The notes: generated by a model not told the origin, from the letters alone. Shown: positions 7,843-16,572, numbered from the stretch's first letter. The stretch is 37,904 nucleotides of DNA from Novosphingobium clariflavum (GCF_026420865.1 NZ_JAPCWC010000031.1:1-37904), one strand, 5' to 3'. A program made the numbers and translations.

Positions 7843-8085
7843 TCAGGGCTCGGCGCCCAGCCCGAAGGTGGCGTCCCCGCGCGGCGCGAGCAATATGCGA
7901 TCGCCATCGATTCCGTCGATCTCGCTGACGGTGACGAACGGGTGGCCGGGCTCGGCCAGCAACACTTCCTGCCCCTCGACCCGGTCGACCACGCCCAGCA
8001 CCGCGCCATTGGAATCGATCACGGTCATGCCCTTGCGCACGAAGCCGGATCCGGTGTGCCAGGAAGTCTCTGCATCGGTGCTCAT
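7843..8085 (-). CDS. DUF2171 family protein, second copy
   Basis: An 80-residue soluble protein with the core GMTVIDSNGAVLGVVDRVEG, which aligns with MEVADAAGQHVGTVDEVKH of the gene at 6943-7170 and places it in the DUF2171/PRC-barrel-like group. The two are diverged paralogues rather than a recent duplication. GGGAGAG precedes the ATG at a suitable distance. The gene is convergent with the PepSY-type gene, with 37 bases between their stops. Function unknown. Confidence 0.75.
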   Translation of the reverse strand: MSTDAETSWHTGSGFVRKGMTVIDSNGAVLGVVDRVEGQEVLLAEPGHPFVTVSEIDGIDGDRILLAPRGDATFGLGAEP

Positions 8086-8400
8086 AGGGGGCTCTCCCGC
8101 GCTGTTGGGGGCTGTGCAATGCCTGCAATCTGGCGCGATCCGGCGAGTCGCGCAATCGCCTCTGGTCTACCAGTGCTTGCGTCCCCATATTGGGCGAGGC
8201 GCTAGATGTGCCGTTTTTAGCTGTGCAAACTTTGCACTGACGGCTCCACTTATGACGGAATTTGAGTATCGTGGCCCCCGTCGGTTCCGCGGTGCGCTTC
8301 GGAGCCAGAAAATTCTAGCGCCACGAATGCCCGGAACGCCGTCATTGCGGCCGCCAGCAGCCGTCGGCGCGCCTGTACGAATCGCCATCGGAGTTCGCCC
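8086..8400. other. Region upstream of nrdB, no gene seen
   Basis: 315 bases of leader between the divergent DUF2171 and nrdB genes. GGAG lies 8 bases before the nrdB ATG. A symmetrical TGTGCAAACTTTGCAC-like stretch at about 8222-8237 (TGCAAA/TTTGCA) could be an operator. I could not recognise a canonical NrdR box pair. A forward frame from about 7868 runs through this region into nrdB in another frame and looks like shadow. Confidence 0.4.
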
Positions 8401-9453
8401 ATGTCCCTTCTCGAAGCCCGCAAGACCTACAAGCCCTTCGAATACCCCTGGGCCTACGACTACTGGAAGAAGCAGCAGCAGCTGCACTGGCTTCCCGAGG
8501 AAGTGCCGCTGGGCGAGGATTGCCGCGACTGGGCGCAGAAGATCTCGGAGCATGAGCGCAACCTGCTCACCCAGATCTTCCGCTTCTTCACGCAGGCCGA
8601 CGTGGAAGTGCAGGACTGCTACCACGAGAAGTACGCCCGCGTCTTCAAGCCCACCGAAGTCAAGATGATGCTCACCGCCTTCTCCAACATGGAGACGGTG
8701 CACATCGCCGCCTACTCGCACCTGCTCGACACCATCGGCATGCCCGAGAGCGAATACGGCATGTTCCTCGAGTACTCCGAGCTCAAGGACAAGCACGACT
8801 ACCTGCAGAAGTTCGGCGTCGACAACGACGAGGACATCGCCCGCACCCTCGCCATGTTCGGCGGCTTCACCGAGGGCGTGCAGCTTTTCGCCAGCTTTGC
8901 GATGCTGATGAACTTCCCGCGCTTCAACAAGATGAAGGGCATGGGCCAGATCGTCTCGTGGTCGGTGCGTGACGAATCGCTGCACTGCGAGGGCATCATC
9001 AAGCTGTTCCACGCCTTCACCCAGGAGCGCGGCTGCCTGACCAAGGCGGTGAAGGACGACATTGCCGACCAGTGCCAGACCACGATCCGCCTGGAAGACA
9101 ACTTCATCGACCTCGCCTTCGAGATGGGCCCGGTTCCCGGCATGACCGCCAAGGACATCAAGCGCTACATCCGCTTCATCGCCGACTGGCGCATGGAGCA
9201 GTTGGGCCTCAAGCCGATCTACATGATCGAGGAACACCCGCTGCCCTGGCTGCAGCCGCTGCTCAACGGCGTCGAGCATGCCAACTTCTTCGAGACCCGC
9301 GCGACGGAATATTCGAAGGGCGCCACCCGCGGCGACTGGAACACCGTGTGGTCGAACTTCGACGCGCGCCGCAAGGTCAAGGCCAACGACGTGGAGCCGG
9401 TGGAGGACCATTCCGAGCCGGACATGTTCGGCGGCACCCAGGCGGCCGAATGA
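8401..9453 (+). CDS. nrdB: Ribonucleoside-diphosphate reductase, beta subunit (class I)
   Basis: A 350-residue R2 subunit of aerobic ribonucleotide reductase, which holds the diiron-tyrosyl radical cofactor and passes the radical to the NrdA alpha subunit to make deoxyribonucleotides. Iron ligands and radical site are visible: D67, E98 and H101 in METVHIAAY with Tyr105 at the radical position, E158 in TEGVQLF, and E192/H195 in RDESLH. The presence of Tyr105 argues for a class Ia rather than a class Ic enzyme. The acidic tail ending near SEPDMFGG is the expected alpha-subunit docking segment. nrdA is not adjacent in this window. GGAG precedes the start by 8 bases, and a strong terminator follows 22 bases after the stop, so the gene appears monocistronic or last in its unit. 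Confidence 0.96.
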   Translation: MSLLEARKTYKPFEYPWAYDYWKKQQQLHWLPEEVPLGEDCRDWAQKISEHERNLLTQIFRFFTQADVEVQDCYHEKYARVFKPTEVKMMLTAFSNMETVHIAAYSHLLDTIGMPESEYGMFLEYSELKDKHDYLQKFGVDNDEDIARTLAMFGGFTEGVQLFASFAMLMNFPRFNKMKGMGQIVSWSVRDESLHCEGIIKLFHAFTQERGCLTKAVKDDIADQCQTTIRLEDNFIDLAFEMGPVPGMTAKDIKRYIRFIADWRMEQLGLKPIYMIEEHPLPWLQPLLNGVEHANFFETRATEYSKGATRGDWNTVWSNFDARRKVKANDVEPVEDHSEPDMFGGTQAAE

Positions 9454-9474
9454 GTTCCGTCGCCTTCGGATAGC

Positions 9475-9510
9475 AAAAACCCCGCATGCGATCGGCATGC
9501 GGGGTTTTTT
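9475..9510. terminator. Bidirectional rho-independent terminator between nrdB and the nuclease gene
   Basis: AAAAACCCCGCATGC (9475-9489) pairs perfectly with GCATGCGGGGTTTTTT (9495-9510) around a 5-base loop. T-runs on both strands make it work for rightward nrdB and for the leftward nuclease/PilZ unit. Confidence 0.95.
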
Positions 9511-9525
9511 GTTGTCCCGGCACGC

Positions 9526-10122
9526 TCAGCACCAGTCGCCGCGATAGCCTTTCCAGCGTTCGGCAAGGCCCTCGCTGACCAGCACTTCGCCCAGGCTGCG
9601 GCCGCCGCGGGTGACGACGCGCAAGGCGCGGCCGTAGCGGTCGGTATCGCGCCCATCGCTCCAGGCCTGGAGCGAGAACGGGCCCTGGTTGAGCAGTTCG
9701 GTCATGCGCGCGGTTGCCCTGGCGCCGAGCTGCGCCTCGTGCGGGCAGGATGGCGTACTGGTTTCCGGCGCGTTGATGTCGGCTATGCGGATCTTCCGGC
9801 CTTCATACCAGAACGTGTCGCCATCGACGACACAGGTCGTGCGCCTGGCGCCGGCACAATGGGCGAAGCGGGCGTTCTCCCGGTCGATACTGCCGGCAAC
9901 CGGGGCCGGCGACGGCGCGGCGAGCGGCAGGGTTCGGGAAGAGGGTGTCAGCGAGGGCAGGTCGTTCCAGAAGTACACGGTCAGGAACATCGCCAGCGCG
10001 CCGAGGATCCACGACGGCGAAATCGGGAAGCGGCGGCTTCTCGCAGCGCTGCGTGCGGGACGGCCACTGGCGATGGGGATCGGGCTGGAGGGGCGGCGAA
10101 ACGGGTTCAGGCTAAAACGCAT
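9526..10122 (-). CDS. Membrane-anchored thermonuclease-like (SNase fold) protein
   Basis: A 198-residue protein with a basic N-terminus, one membrane segment (about 38-52, WILGALAMFLTVYFW) and a periplasmic-facing SNase domain (about 95-195). The nuclease signature is intact: VVDGDTFW, then RIADINAPE (the Arg and Glu of the staphylococcal nuclease active site) and DRYGRAL (second active-site Arg). It probably cleaves single- or double-stranded nucleic acid in the periplasm; natural substrate unknown. Its ATG shares one base with the TGA of the upstream PilZ gene (TGATG), so the two are translationally coupled. Some related proteins in this order lack nuclease residues; this one keeps them. 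Confidence 0.82.
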   Translation of the reverse strand: MRFSLNPFRRPSSPIPIASGRPARSAARSRRFPISPSWILGALAMFLTVYFWNDLPSLTPSSRTLPLAAPSPAPVAGSIDRENARFAHCAGARRTTCVVDGDTFWYEGRKIRIADINAPETSTPSCPHEAQLGARATARMTELLNQGPFSLQAWSDGRDTDRYGRALRVVTRGGRSLGEVLVSEGLAERWKGYRGDWC

Positions 10123-10478
10123 CAGGTCCCATATTCGCGCTGACCGGATTCGTCGAACTCTCCGCGGCAGGTGCGGATCATGCGATCGAGTTCCGCGCGG
10201 TGGAAGGCGTGGATCAGCTTGAGCCCCAGCGTGCCGTCACGCGTCCAGCGCACGCGCGCCTCGATCGCGGCGGCGCCGTCGACCTTGATGGCAACGATAT
10301 CGTCGAGTTGCAGCGTGGCCATGCGGTCTTGGGCGGCCTCGGACAGGCAGCCGAGCCGGCAGCCTTCCTGCGAAAGTTCGATCAGCAGGCCGCTGCCGAT
10401 GCGGCGGCCTTCACGGTGGATCGAGGCCTTGCGGCGCACGGCGAAGCGCTGGTGGGCGCTGAATCTCAAAGCTCTCAC
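10122..10478 (-). CDS. PilZ domain protein
   Basis: A 118-residue single-domain protein with the two halves of the PilZ c-di-GMP site: a basic RFAVRRKA stretch (about 11-18) and ELSQEGCRL (about 34-42), the D/NxSxxG-type motif. The site uses Glu-Leu-Ser rather than Asp/Asn-x-Ser, so binding is likely but not certain. It would act as a cytoplasmic c-di-GMP receptor. The gene is the first of a two-gene unit with the SNase-type gene (TGATG overlap). The role of the pairing is unknown. Confidence 0.75.
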   Translation of the reverse strand: MRALRFSAHQRFAVRRKASIHREGRRIGSGLLIELSQEGCRLGCLSEAAQDRMATLQLDDIVAIKVDGAAAIEARVRWTRDGTLGLKLIHAFHRAELDRMIRTCRGEFDESGQREYGT

Positions 10479-10581
10479 AGGCGATGCCCCCCGGCCATTC
10501 CTGGTCGGTCAGCCTGAAGCCCTAGGGTTATCATTCGGTTACCGGGTTTCTTGTGCCCGGATTAGCGACCCGACGGGGTGT

Positions 10582-10938
10582 TCAGACGGTCCAACTGCCC
10601 GGATTGGGCATGGGTTGATGTTTTTGCGCGTTGAGCAGACTCAGCACGCAGCGAACGATGACCAGCACGCCGACCGCCATCAGCACCAGCAGGCCGATCA
10701 CCACGATCAGCAGCAGGCAACCGACGATCGAGCCGACAAGGCCGATCCAGAAGGTATTGATCAGGTACTGATAGTGCGAGGCTTCCCACTCCGCCTTCGC
10801 CTCACCCCGCCAGACATAGGCGAGCACGACGCCGACGATGAGCGTCACCCCCGTTACGCAGGAGGCCAGATAGAGCAGGCTGATGATCGTCGGATGGTTG
10901 AATTCGAAGCCGGAACTGGTGCTGCTGCGCTCGTCCAT
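10582..10938 (-). CDS. DUF4870 family membrane protein
   Basis: A 118-residue inner-membrane protein of the Tic20-like DUF4870 family: an N-terminal segment (about 18-42), a conserved HYQYLINTFWIGL stretch (about 55-67) and a long hydrophobic region (about 65-98). The start at 10938 has GGAGGG directly upstream; longer frames upstream have no such site. Function unknown. The family is frequent in proteobacteria as a small integral membrane protein. It is divergent from the esterase gene. Confidence 0.75.
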   Translation of the reverse strand: MDERSSTSSGFEFNHPTIISLLYLASCVTGVTLIVGVVLAYVWRGEAKAEWEASHYQYLINTFWIGLVGSIVGCLLLIVVIGLLVLMAVGVLVIVRCVLSLLNAQKHQPMPNPGSWTV

Positions 10939-11168
10939 GGGTGCCCTCCACGATGGCCGGGCGGAATGCTGCCTCCATTGTGCGTTTTGCGCAAGTCCTC
11001 TTTCGAAAAGGGAAAAATCGGTGGGCGCGGAGGTCTGGCAGCCACTGGGGTAGCCACCGGGGCGATCAATACCGGGGCGGATGCGATCGCGCTGGTCTCG
11101 CGCCGATAGGGGGTTACCCTGATGGCAAGGGAATCGGCGGAAAGCCGGCGGAAACAGGGGATTTGCGG

Positions 11169-12665
11169 ATGTCGGTGATCGAGATCGAAACGCGCATGGG
11201 GCGGCTGGCCGGGCAAAGTGGGCAGGGCGGCCAGGGCGGGCAAGATGGCCAGGGCGGGCTGGGCGTTTCGCGCTTCCTTGGCATTCCCTACGCCCGCGCC
11301 GGACGCTTCGCGGCGCCCGCACCGGCCGAGCCATGGCAGGGCCTGCGTGCCGCCGACCGATTCGCGCGCCGGTGTCCCCAGCAATATGGCGCCAGGATAA
11401 GGCCGGAGATGCTGGAGGGAGAGGACTATGGTGAGGATTGCCTACACCTCAACGTCTACTGCCCGCAAGGCGGCACGCCCGGCCCGAAGCCGGTCATGGT
11501 CTGGATCCACGGCGGCGCCTTCATGGCGGGCAGCGCGAATTCCTATGATGCCTCCCGGCTGGCGGGCGAGGGCGACATCGTGGTCGTCACCATCAACTAT
11601 CGGGTTGGCGTGCTGGGCTTCGTCAATTTCGGCGATGCGCTCGGCATTCCCGGTATCCCGTCGAACCTCGGGCTGCGCGACCAGATCGCCGCGCTCGAAT
11701 GGGTGCGCGATACCATTGCCGACTTCGGCGGCGATCCGCAGCGGGTGACCATCTGCGGGCAGTCGGCGGGGTCGATGTCGGTCTCGCTGCTGATGCTGTC
11801 GCCGCGCGCGCAGGGGCTGTTTCACGGCGCAGTCATGATGTCCGGCGCCGTCAGCCTGATCCACGACCGCGAGCGCGCGATCCGCGACGGCCAGCGCTAT
11901 GCCGAGGTGCTGGGCCTCGACCAGGCGAGCGCAGAGCGCCTCAGGACGATGCCTCTCGGCGACCTCATCAAGGCGCAGGCCGAAGTCGGCAAAAAGTTGA
12001 CTCATGCGATCCCCGCCGCCCCGTGGTACGATGGGGACATCCTGCCCGCCTCGTTTGCGCAGGCCCTGCAGACGCCGACCGCGCCGGTCCCGCTGCTGGC
12101 GGGCGCGACCCGCGACGAGATCCGGCTGTTCGACCTCATGCCGGGCGATATCCTGCCCTCGAAGTGGGCCGATCTCGAGGCGCTGCTGCGCGCGCAGCTT
12201 GGTGAGGTGCAGGCCGCGCGGATCCTCGCGTGCTATCCGCGCGACCGGAAGGGACGCATCGCGCTGGGCTCCGACCTCACTTTCGTCATGCCGACCCTGC
12301 ACTTTGCCGAACGCCATGCCCGCACGCAGCCGACATGGTTCTACCGTTTCGACTATGCCCATCCGCTGGCCGGGGCCACGCACGGCCTGGACCTGACGCT
12401 GTTCTGGCCGTTTACCGGGCTGAAGATGGCGCTGGTGCGCGGTGGGCCGGATACGGGACGCCGCGCCGAACTGGGGCGGCGGATGCGCGCACACGTCGCG
12501 CATTTCGTCCGTCATGGCGATCCGGGCGACATCTGGCCGCGCTACGAAGAAGGCTCGCGCAAGGTGCGGGTCTACGATCTGGCCGACCGGTTCGAGGCGA
12601 ACCCGGAGGCGGAGCGCTATGCCGCGTGGGCCGGGCGTGACGTGGAGCCGGGGAGGGGGAAGTAG
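11169..12665 (+). CDS. Type-B carboxylesterase
   Basis: A 498-residue alpha/beta hydrolase of the COesterase family (PF00135). The oxyanion segment HGGAF starts at H114, the nucleophile elbow is GQSAG with S199, the acid is E317 in TRDEIRLF, and the base is H405 in GATHGLDLTLFW, so the triad is complete. The usual GESAG elbow reads GQSAG here. No signal peptide is visible, so it probably acts in the cytoplasm on short-chain or aryl esters. An odd feature is a Gly-Gln-rich insertion at residues 15-30, coded by a short imperfect tandem repeat (about 11211-11258), just where the family has a tight turn before the FLGIPYA strand. Confidence 0.88.
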   Translation: MSVIEIETRMGRLAGQSGQGGQGGQDGQGGLGVSRFLGIPYARAGRFAAPAPAEPWQGLRAADRFARRCPQQYGARIRPEMLEGEDYGEDCLHLNVYCPQGGTPGPKPVMVWIHGGAFMAGSANSYDASRLAGEGDIVVVTINYRVGVLGFVNFGDALGIPGIPSNLGLRDQIAALEWVRDTIADFGGDPQRVTICGQSAGSMSVSLLMLSPRAQGLFHGAVMMSGAVSLIHDRERAIRDGQRYAEVLGLDQASAERLRTMPLGDLIKAQAEVGKKLTHAIPAAPWYDGDILPASFAQALQTPTAPVPLLAGATRDEIRLFDLMPGDILPSKWADLEALLRAQLGEVQAARILACYPRDRKGRIALGSDLTFVMPTLHFAERHARTQPTWFYRFDYAHPLAGATHGLDLTLFWPFTGLKMALVRGGPDTGRRAELGRRMRAHVAHFVRHGDPGDIWPRYEEGSRKVRVYDLADRFEANPEAERYAAWAGRDVEPGRGK

Positions 12666-12674
12666 AGGAAATCC

Positions 12675-12780
12675 TTAGAGCAGTTCCCGATCCGATCGCA
12701 TCGGATCAACTGCTCTAAGATTTTGGTTTTACGCGTTTTCCGAGGCATCAGGTAATTCCACCTGATTAGAAAACGCTCTA
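12675..12780. repeat. Pair of nested hairpin repeats bounded by AGAGC/GCTCT
   Basis: Hairpin 1: TTAGAGCAGTT (12675-12685) pairs with AACTGCTCTAA (12708-12718), with inner GATCCGAT/ATCGGATC (12689-12696/12700-12707). Hairpin 2: GCGTTTTC (12733-12740) pairs with GAAAACGC (12769-12776), with inner ATCAGGT/ACCTGAT (12747-12753/12760-12766). The unit starts with TAGAGC and ends with GCTCTA. This fits the highly repeated intergenic AGAGC elements seen in many alphaproteobacteria. It separates the convergent esterase and nucleoside-transporter genes and may also act as a terminator. Confidence 0.85.
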
Positions 12781-12848
12781 GGCCAACTACGCTGCGCGTT
12801 CACGGATCTGGGGCCCAAGGCCCAAGGCTCCAGAATCATCCGCTTTCC

Positions 12849-14186
12849 TTAGTTCAGCCCGAGAAACAGCCCGGCCAGAGCCGCGCTCATCAGGTTCGAA
12901 AGGCTGCCCGCGCACAGCGCCCGCACGCCGAGGCGGGCGATGATCGGCCGCTGGTTGGGCGCGAGGCCGCCGGTCACCGCCATCTGGATCGCGATCGACG
13001 AGAAGTTGGCAAAGCCGCAGAGCGCAAAGGTCACGACGGCAACGGTGCGCGCGGACAGTTCCTTCATCTGGCCAAGGTCGATGAAGGCGACGAATTCGTT
13101 GAGCACGATCTTGCTGCCGAACAGGCTGCCGGCCTGCATCGCCTCGTGCCAGTCGGGCACGGCGAGCAGGTAGAAGACCGGGGCGAACAGATAGCCGAGC
13201 AGGCCCTGGAAGGTCACGCCCGTGAAGCCGAACAGCGCCCCGATCCAGCCGACCAGGCCGTTGGCAAGCGCGATCAGCGCCACGAAGGCCAGCACCATCG
13301 CGCCGACGGCGACGGCCAGCTTCACGCCGGTCTGGGCGCCCTGCGAGGCGGCCATGATGATGTTGGCGGGCTTTTCTTCCTCGTGCTCGACCGCTTCGGG
13401 TTCGTCGACGTGGACACCCGGAAGGTGGGTCACGTCGGCGCGGTTGAGCGCGGCGGCGGCGGCACCGGCGGGCGGCAGGGTGCCTTCATGCACGTCCGCC
13501 TCACCCTCGGTACCGGTCTCGGCAACCGGGCGCGGATCGGGCATGATCATCTTGGCCATGAAGATACCGCCCGGCGCCGACATGAAGGCGGCGGCCACCA
13601 GGTAGTCGATGCGGATGCCCATCGAGGCATAGGCGGCCAGGATCGTGCCGGCGACGCCGGCCAGGCCCACGCTCATCACACAGAACAGCTGCGAGGGGTT
13701 GAGGGCGGCGAGATAGGGGCGGATCACCAGCGGCGCCTCGCTCTGGCCCACGAAGATGTTCGAGGCGGCGCAGAGGCTTTCGACCTTGCTGATGCCGGTG
13801 ATCTTTTCCAGGCCGCCGCCGATCCAGCGCACCACCAGCGGCATGATCTTGAGGTAGTAGAGGATCGAGATCAGCGAGGCGAAGAAGATGATGACCGGCA
13901 GCGCCGAGATCGCGAAGGAGTGGCCGCCGATCTCCGGGCTGGCAAGCGGACCGAACAGGAAGTCGACACCGGCATGGGCATAACCGAGCAGGCTTTCCAC
14001 GCCCGCCGCGGCGCCGCCCAGCAAGTCCTTGCCGAAGGGAACATAGAGGACAAGCGCGGCCAGACCGGCCTGAAGCGCAAAGGCGGCGCCCACCACGCGC
14101 AGGCGGATGGCCTTGCGATTCGTGGACAGAAGAAAGGCGGCGGCCATGATGAGAACGATGCCAAGCAGGCTGTAGGCGACGTGCAT
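12849..14186 (-). CDS. Concentrative nucleoside transporter, NupC family
   Basis: A 445-residue inner-membrane transporter of the CNT family, taking up nucleosides with H+ or Na+. Family blocks are visible: LLSTNRKAIRLR (about residue 25), GQSEAPLVIRPY (about 155), and the C-terminal NEFVAF and CGFANFSSIAIQ segments that form the substrate and ion site. The start at 14186 gives the usual MxxxxSLLGI beginning and has GGAGA upstream; longer starts at 14210 or 14243 lack a ribosome-binding site. Unlike E. coli NupC, a roughly 50-residue acidic linker (about 232-285, rich in Glu, Ala and Pro) sits in the central cytoplasmic loop before KPANIIMAA. It is divergent from the YhhQ-type gene. Confidence 0.9.
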   Translation of the reverse strand: MHVAYSLLGIVLIMAAAFLLSTNRKAIRLRVVGAAFALQAGLAALVLYVPFGKDLLGGAAAGVESLLGYAHAGVDFLFGPLASPEIGGHSFAISALPVIIFFASLISILYYLKIMPLVVRWIGGGLEKITGISKVESLCAASNIFVGQSEAPLVIRPYLAALNPSQLFCVMSVGLAGVAGTILAAYASMGIRIDYLVAAAFMSAPGGIFMAKMIMPDPRPVAETGTEGEADVHEGTLPPAGAAAAALNRADVTHLPGVHVDEPEAVEHEEEKPANIIMAASQGAQTGVKLAVAVGAMVLAFVALIALANGLVGWIGALFGFTGVTFQGLLGYLFAPVFYLLAVPDWHEAMQAGSLFGSKIVLNEFVAFIDLGQMKELSARTVAVVTFALCGFANFSSIAIQMAVTGGLAPNQRPIIARLGVRALCAGSLSNLMSAALAGLFLGLN

Positions 14187-14288
14187 CGTCCCCGGGTCTC
14201 CAAAAAACATGCTGAATCTGTGCGCAAACCTAAAGGCGCGCATGCGTGACGGCTAGTGCAATTGTGCCAAGCCCGTTAGAGCATCGCC

Positions 14289-14966
14289 ATGGAACCGCAA
14301 GCCCCGGCAAGCGCGCAGTCCCGCGCGATTCTCATTCCCCGCTCGATGATGGTCTTCACGCCCCTCTACGGCGGGCTCGTGGTCCTGGCCGGTGTGCTGG
14401 GCATCAAGATCGCCTCGCTGGGGCACTGGCCGCTGGTCGGTGACCTTGCGGTGGAGTCCGGAATCTTCGCGTTTCTGCTGCTGGTGGTGATCTCCAGCGC
14501 GGTGGCCGAACTGCACGGCACGGTTGTCGCCAACCGGCTGGTGCGCTTCGGCTTCATCCCGCTGATCGTCTCGATGAGCCTGCTGGCGCTGGTGATCAAC
14601 GTCGTGCCGCCCGCGCCGTTCTGGCAGGACCAGGAGGCCTATGCCCGGCTGCTGGGGCAGGGCGCGCGCATGCAGTTCGCAGGGCTGGTGTCCTACGGCG
14701 TGTCGCAGACGCTCAACGTCACCGTGTTCGCGCGGCTTGCCGCCGGGCGCGAGGGCGGTCTGCTGATCGTCCGCGCCTGGATCGCCAGCCTGCTCAGCCA
14801 GATCGTCGACACCCTGATCTTCATCACCATCTCCTTTGCGGGCGTCTTGCCGCTCTGGCAGATCATGGAGGGGCAGATCATCTCGAAGGTCCTGCTTTCC
14901 ACGATCATGGTGCCGCCTTTCATCTGGCTTTTCGTGAAGCTGGGCCGCAAGCTGGATGGCGGCTGA
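14289..14966 (+). CDS. Queuosine precursor transporter, YhhQ/VUT family
   Basis: A 225-residue membrane protein with about six membrane segments. Family marks include the conserved Glu/His region SSAVAELHG near residues 71-79, SYGVSQTLNVTVF (about 136-148) and the conserved RAWIASLLSQIVDTLIF stretch (about 157-173). YhhQ proteins import queuine or preQ0/preQ1 for tRNA queuosine modification. No other queuosine gene is adjacent. The ribosome-binding site is weak. The 102 bases to the divergent nucleoside transporter must hold both promoters; no clear boxes were recognised. Confidence 0.85.
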   Translation: MEPQAPASAQSRAILIPRSMMVFTPLYGGLVVLAGVLGIKIASLGHWPLVGDLAVESGIFAFLLLVVISSAVAELHGTVVANRLVRFGFIPLIVSMSLLALVINVVPPAPFWQDQEAYARLLGQGARMQFAGLVSYGVSQTLNVTVFARLAAGREGGLLIVRAWIASLLSQIVDTLIFITISFAGVLPLWQIMEGQIISKVLLSTIMVPPFIWLFVKLGRKLDGG

Positions 14967-15031
14967 GACAATCGGCGGATTCTCCCGCGATTTTGGGTTT
15001 AAATCCTGACGCAGAGGACTAAAGCGCCTCC

Positions 15032-15931
15032 ATGCCGAATCCTCACGATCCCGCCATGCTCTCGAAGGCCGAGACGCTCGTCGATGCGCTGCCCTACATG
15101 CAGCGTTATGCCGGTCGCACGTTCGTCGTGAAATACGGCGGCCATGCCATGGGCGATCCCGAACTCGCGCGCGATTTCGCCGAGGACGTGGTGCTGCTCA
15201 AGGCCGTGGGGATCAACCCCGTGGTCGTTCACGGCGGCGGTCCGCAGATCGGCGCCATGCTCAAGACCATGGGCGTCGAATCGCGCTTCGTTGACGGTCT
15301 GCGCGTCACCGACAAGGAAACCGCCAAGGTCGCCGAAATGGTGCTCTCGGGCGTGATCAACAAGGAAATCGTCGGCTGGATCAGCGAAGCCGGTGGCAAG
15401 GCCATGGGCATTTCCGGCAAGGACGGCGGTCTCGTCACGGCCGCCAAGGTCCAGCGCACCGCCAAGGATCCGGACAGCAATATCGAGCGCGTGGTGGACC
15501 TCGGTTTCGTGGGCGAGCCGGCGAAGATCGACACCAGCGTGATCGAGACGATCTCGGCCGCCGGCATGATTCCGGTGATCGCCCCGATCGCCCCGGGCGA
15601 GGACGGGGCGACCTACAACATCAACGCCGACACCATGGCCGGTGCCATCGCCGCAGCCCTGGGGGCCGCGCGGCTGTTCCTGTTGACCGACGTGCACGGC
15701 GTGCTCGACAAGCAGGGCGAACTGCTGACCGACCTTACGCCCGCCGATATCAAGGTGCTCCAGCAGGACGGCACGATTTCCGGCGGCATGATCCCCAAGC
15801 TGGAAACCTGCGTCCATGCGGTGGAAGCGGGCTGCGAGGCGGCGGTCGTGCTTGACGGGCGGGTTTCCCATGCCATGTTGCTGGAAATATTCACGCAGGA
15901 AGGCGCGGGCACACTGATCCGGGCCGGCTAA
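15032..15931 (+). CDS. argB: Acetylglutamate kinase
   Basis: A 299-residue enzyme of the amino acid kinase family that phosphorylates N-acetyl-L-glutamate with ATP, the second step of arginine synthesis. Visible motifs are KYGGHAM (about 36), VVHGGGPQIG (about 69-78, nucleotide/phosphate-binding glycines), the central NINADTMAGAIAAAL stretch (about 197-211) and GGMIPKLETC (about 251-260). The length of about 300 with an extended N-terminal helix is the arginine-inhibitable hexameric form. GAGGA lies 12 bases upstream of the start. No other arg gene is adjacent. Confidence 0.96.
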   Translation: MPNPHDPAMLSKAETLVDALPYMQRYAGRTFVVKYGGHAMGDPELARDFAEDVVLLKAVGINPVVVHGGGPQIGAMLKTMGVESRFVDGLRVTDKETAKVAEMVLSGVINKEIVGWISEAGGKAMGISGKDGGLVTAAKVQRTAKDPDSNIERVVDLGFVGEPAKIDTSVIETISAAGMIPVIAPIAPGEDGATYNINADTMAGAIAAALGAARLFLLTDVHGVLDKQGELLTDLTPADIKVLQQDGTISGGMIPKLETCVHAVEAGCEAAVVLDGRVSHAMLLEIFTQEGAGTLIRAG

Positions 15932-15980
15932 GATACCTGCAGCGGGGGGAAATTCCGGCAGAAAGGCCCTTTCGATTACA

Positions 15981-16547
15981 ATGCGTACCAGCTTCCTTCT
16001 CGCCCCGGTTCTTTCCGTTTCGGCTTTCGCGCTTCTGCTCGCGGGCTGCAGCAAGGAGCCGGACGCCCAGCCCAGCGGCGCGGCGAGCATGGAAGCGAGC
16101 GAGGCGGCCGCGCTCACCGACGATGCGCCCAGCGACAGTGCGAGCGCTGCGGCCGATGCCGATGCCGATGCCGTCGCCAAGCTCGATCTCGAAGCGCTGA
16201 ACGAACGCCGCGATCCGGAACGCCTGCTGCGCTTCTACACCAATGCCCTGCGCGTGGGGGACTGGGCGGATGCCGCCCGCGCGTGGACCCTCGATGCGCA
16301 GATGACGCCCGAGAAGCTGGCGAAGGAATTCGGCGGCGATGCCGGTCCGAAGATCGCGGTCGGCAAGGGCGACATGGAAGGCGCCGCCGGTTCGCTCTAT
16401 TACGAGGCGCCGTTGGTGATCGACTTTGCCGATGGCCGCGCTTCGCGCCGGGGCACCATCGTCCTGCGCCGCGTCAATGACGTGCCGGGGGCGAGCGCCG
16501 AGCAGCTCACCTGGCGCATCGAGCGCAGTTCCACGCTGCCGCAATAG
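15981..16547 (+). CDS. Putative lipoprotein
   Basis: A 188-residue protein with a lipoprotein signal (residues 1-23, lipobox LLAGC), followed by a low-complexity Ala/Ser/Asp linker (about 25-65, including DADADA) and a compact domain (about 70-188) with RLLRFYTNALRVGDWADAARAW, which looks like a helical or NTF2-like core. The family is not recognised by name; such proteins are common in sphingomonads. It follows argB by 49 bases on the same strand and might be cotranscribed. Confidence 0.7.
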   Translation: MRTSFLLAPVLSVSAFALLLAGCSKEPDAQPSGAASMEASEAAALTDDAPSDSASAAADADADAVAKLDLEALNERRDPERLLRFYTNALRVGDWADAARAWTLDAQMTPEKLAKEFGGDAGPKIAVGKGDMEGAAGSLYYEAPLVIDFADGRASRRGTIVLRRVNDVPGASAEQLTWRIERSSTLPQ

Positions 16548-16572
16548 CATGGCGTGAGCAACGCCGGGCATT

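Noticed and set aside
8222..8237. NrdR box upstream of nrdB
   Set aside because: The dyad TGCAAA/TTTGCA does not match the ACA-type NrdR palindrome and no second box is seen at the usual spacing.
13146..14249. Long plus-strand frame over the nucleoside transporter
   Set aside because: Antisense shadow rich in His, Gly, Asp and Arg; the minus-strand transporter has clear family motifs.
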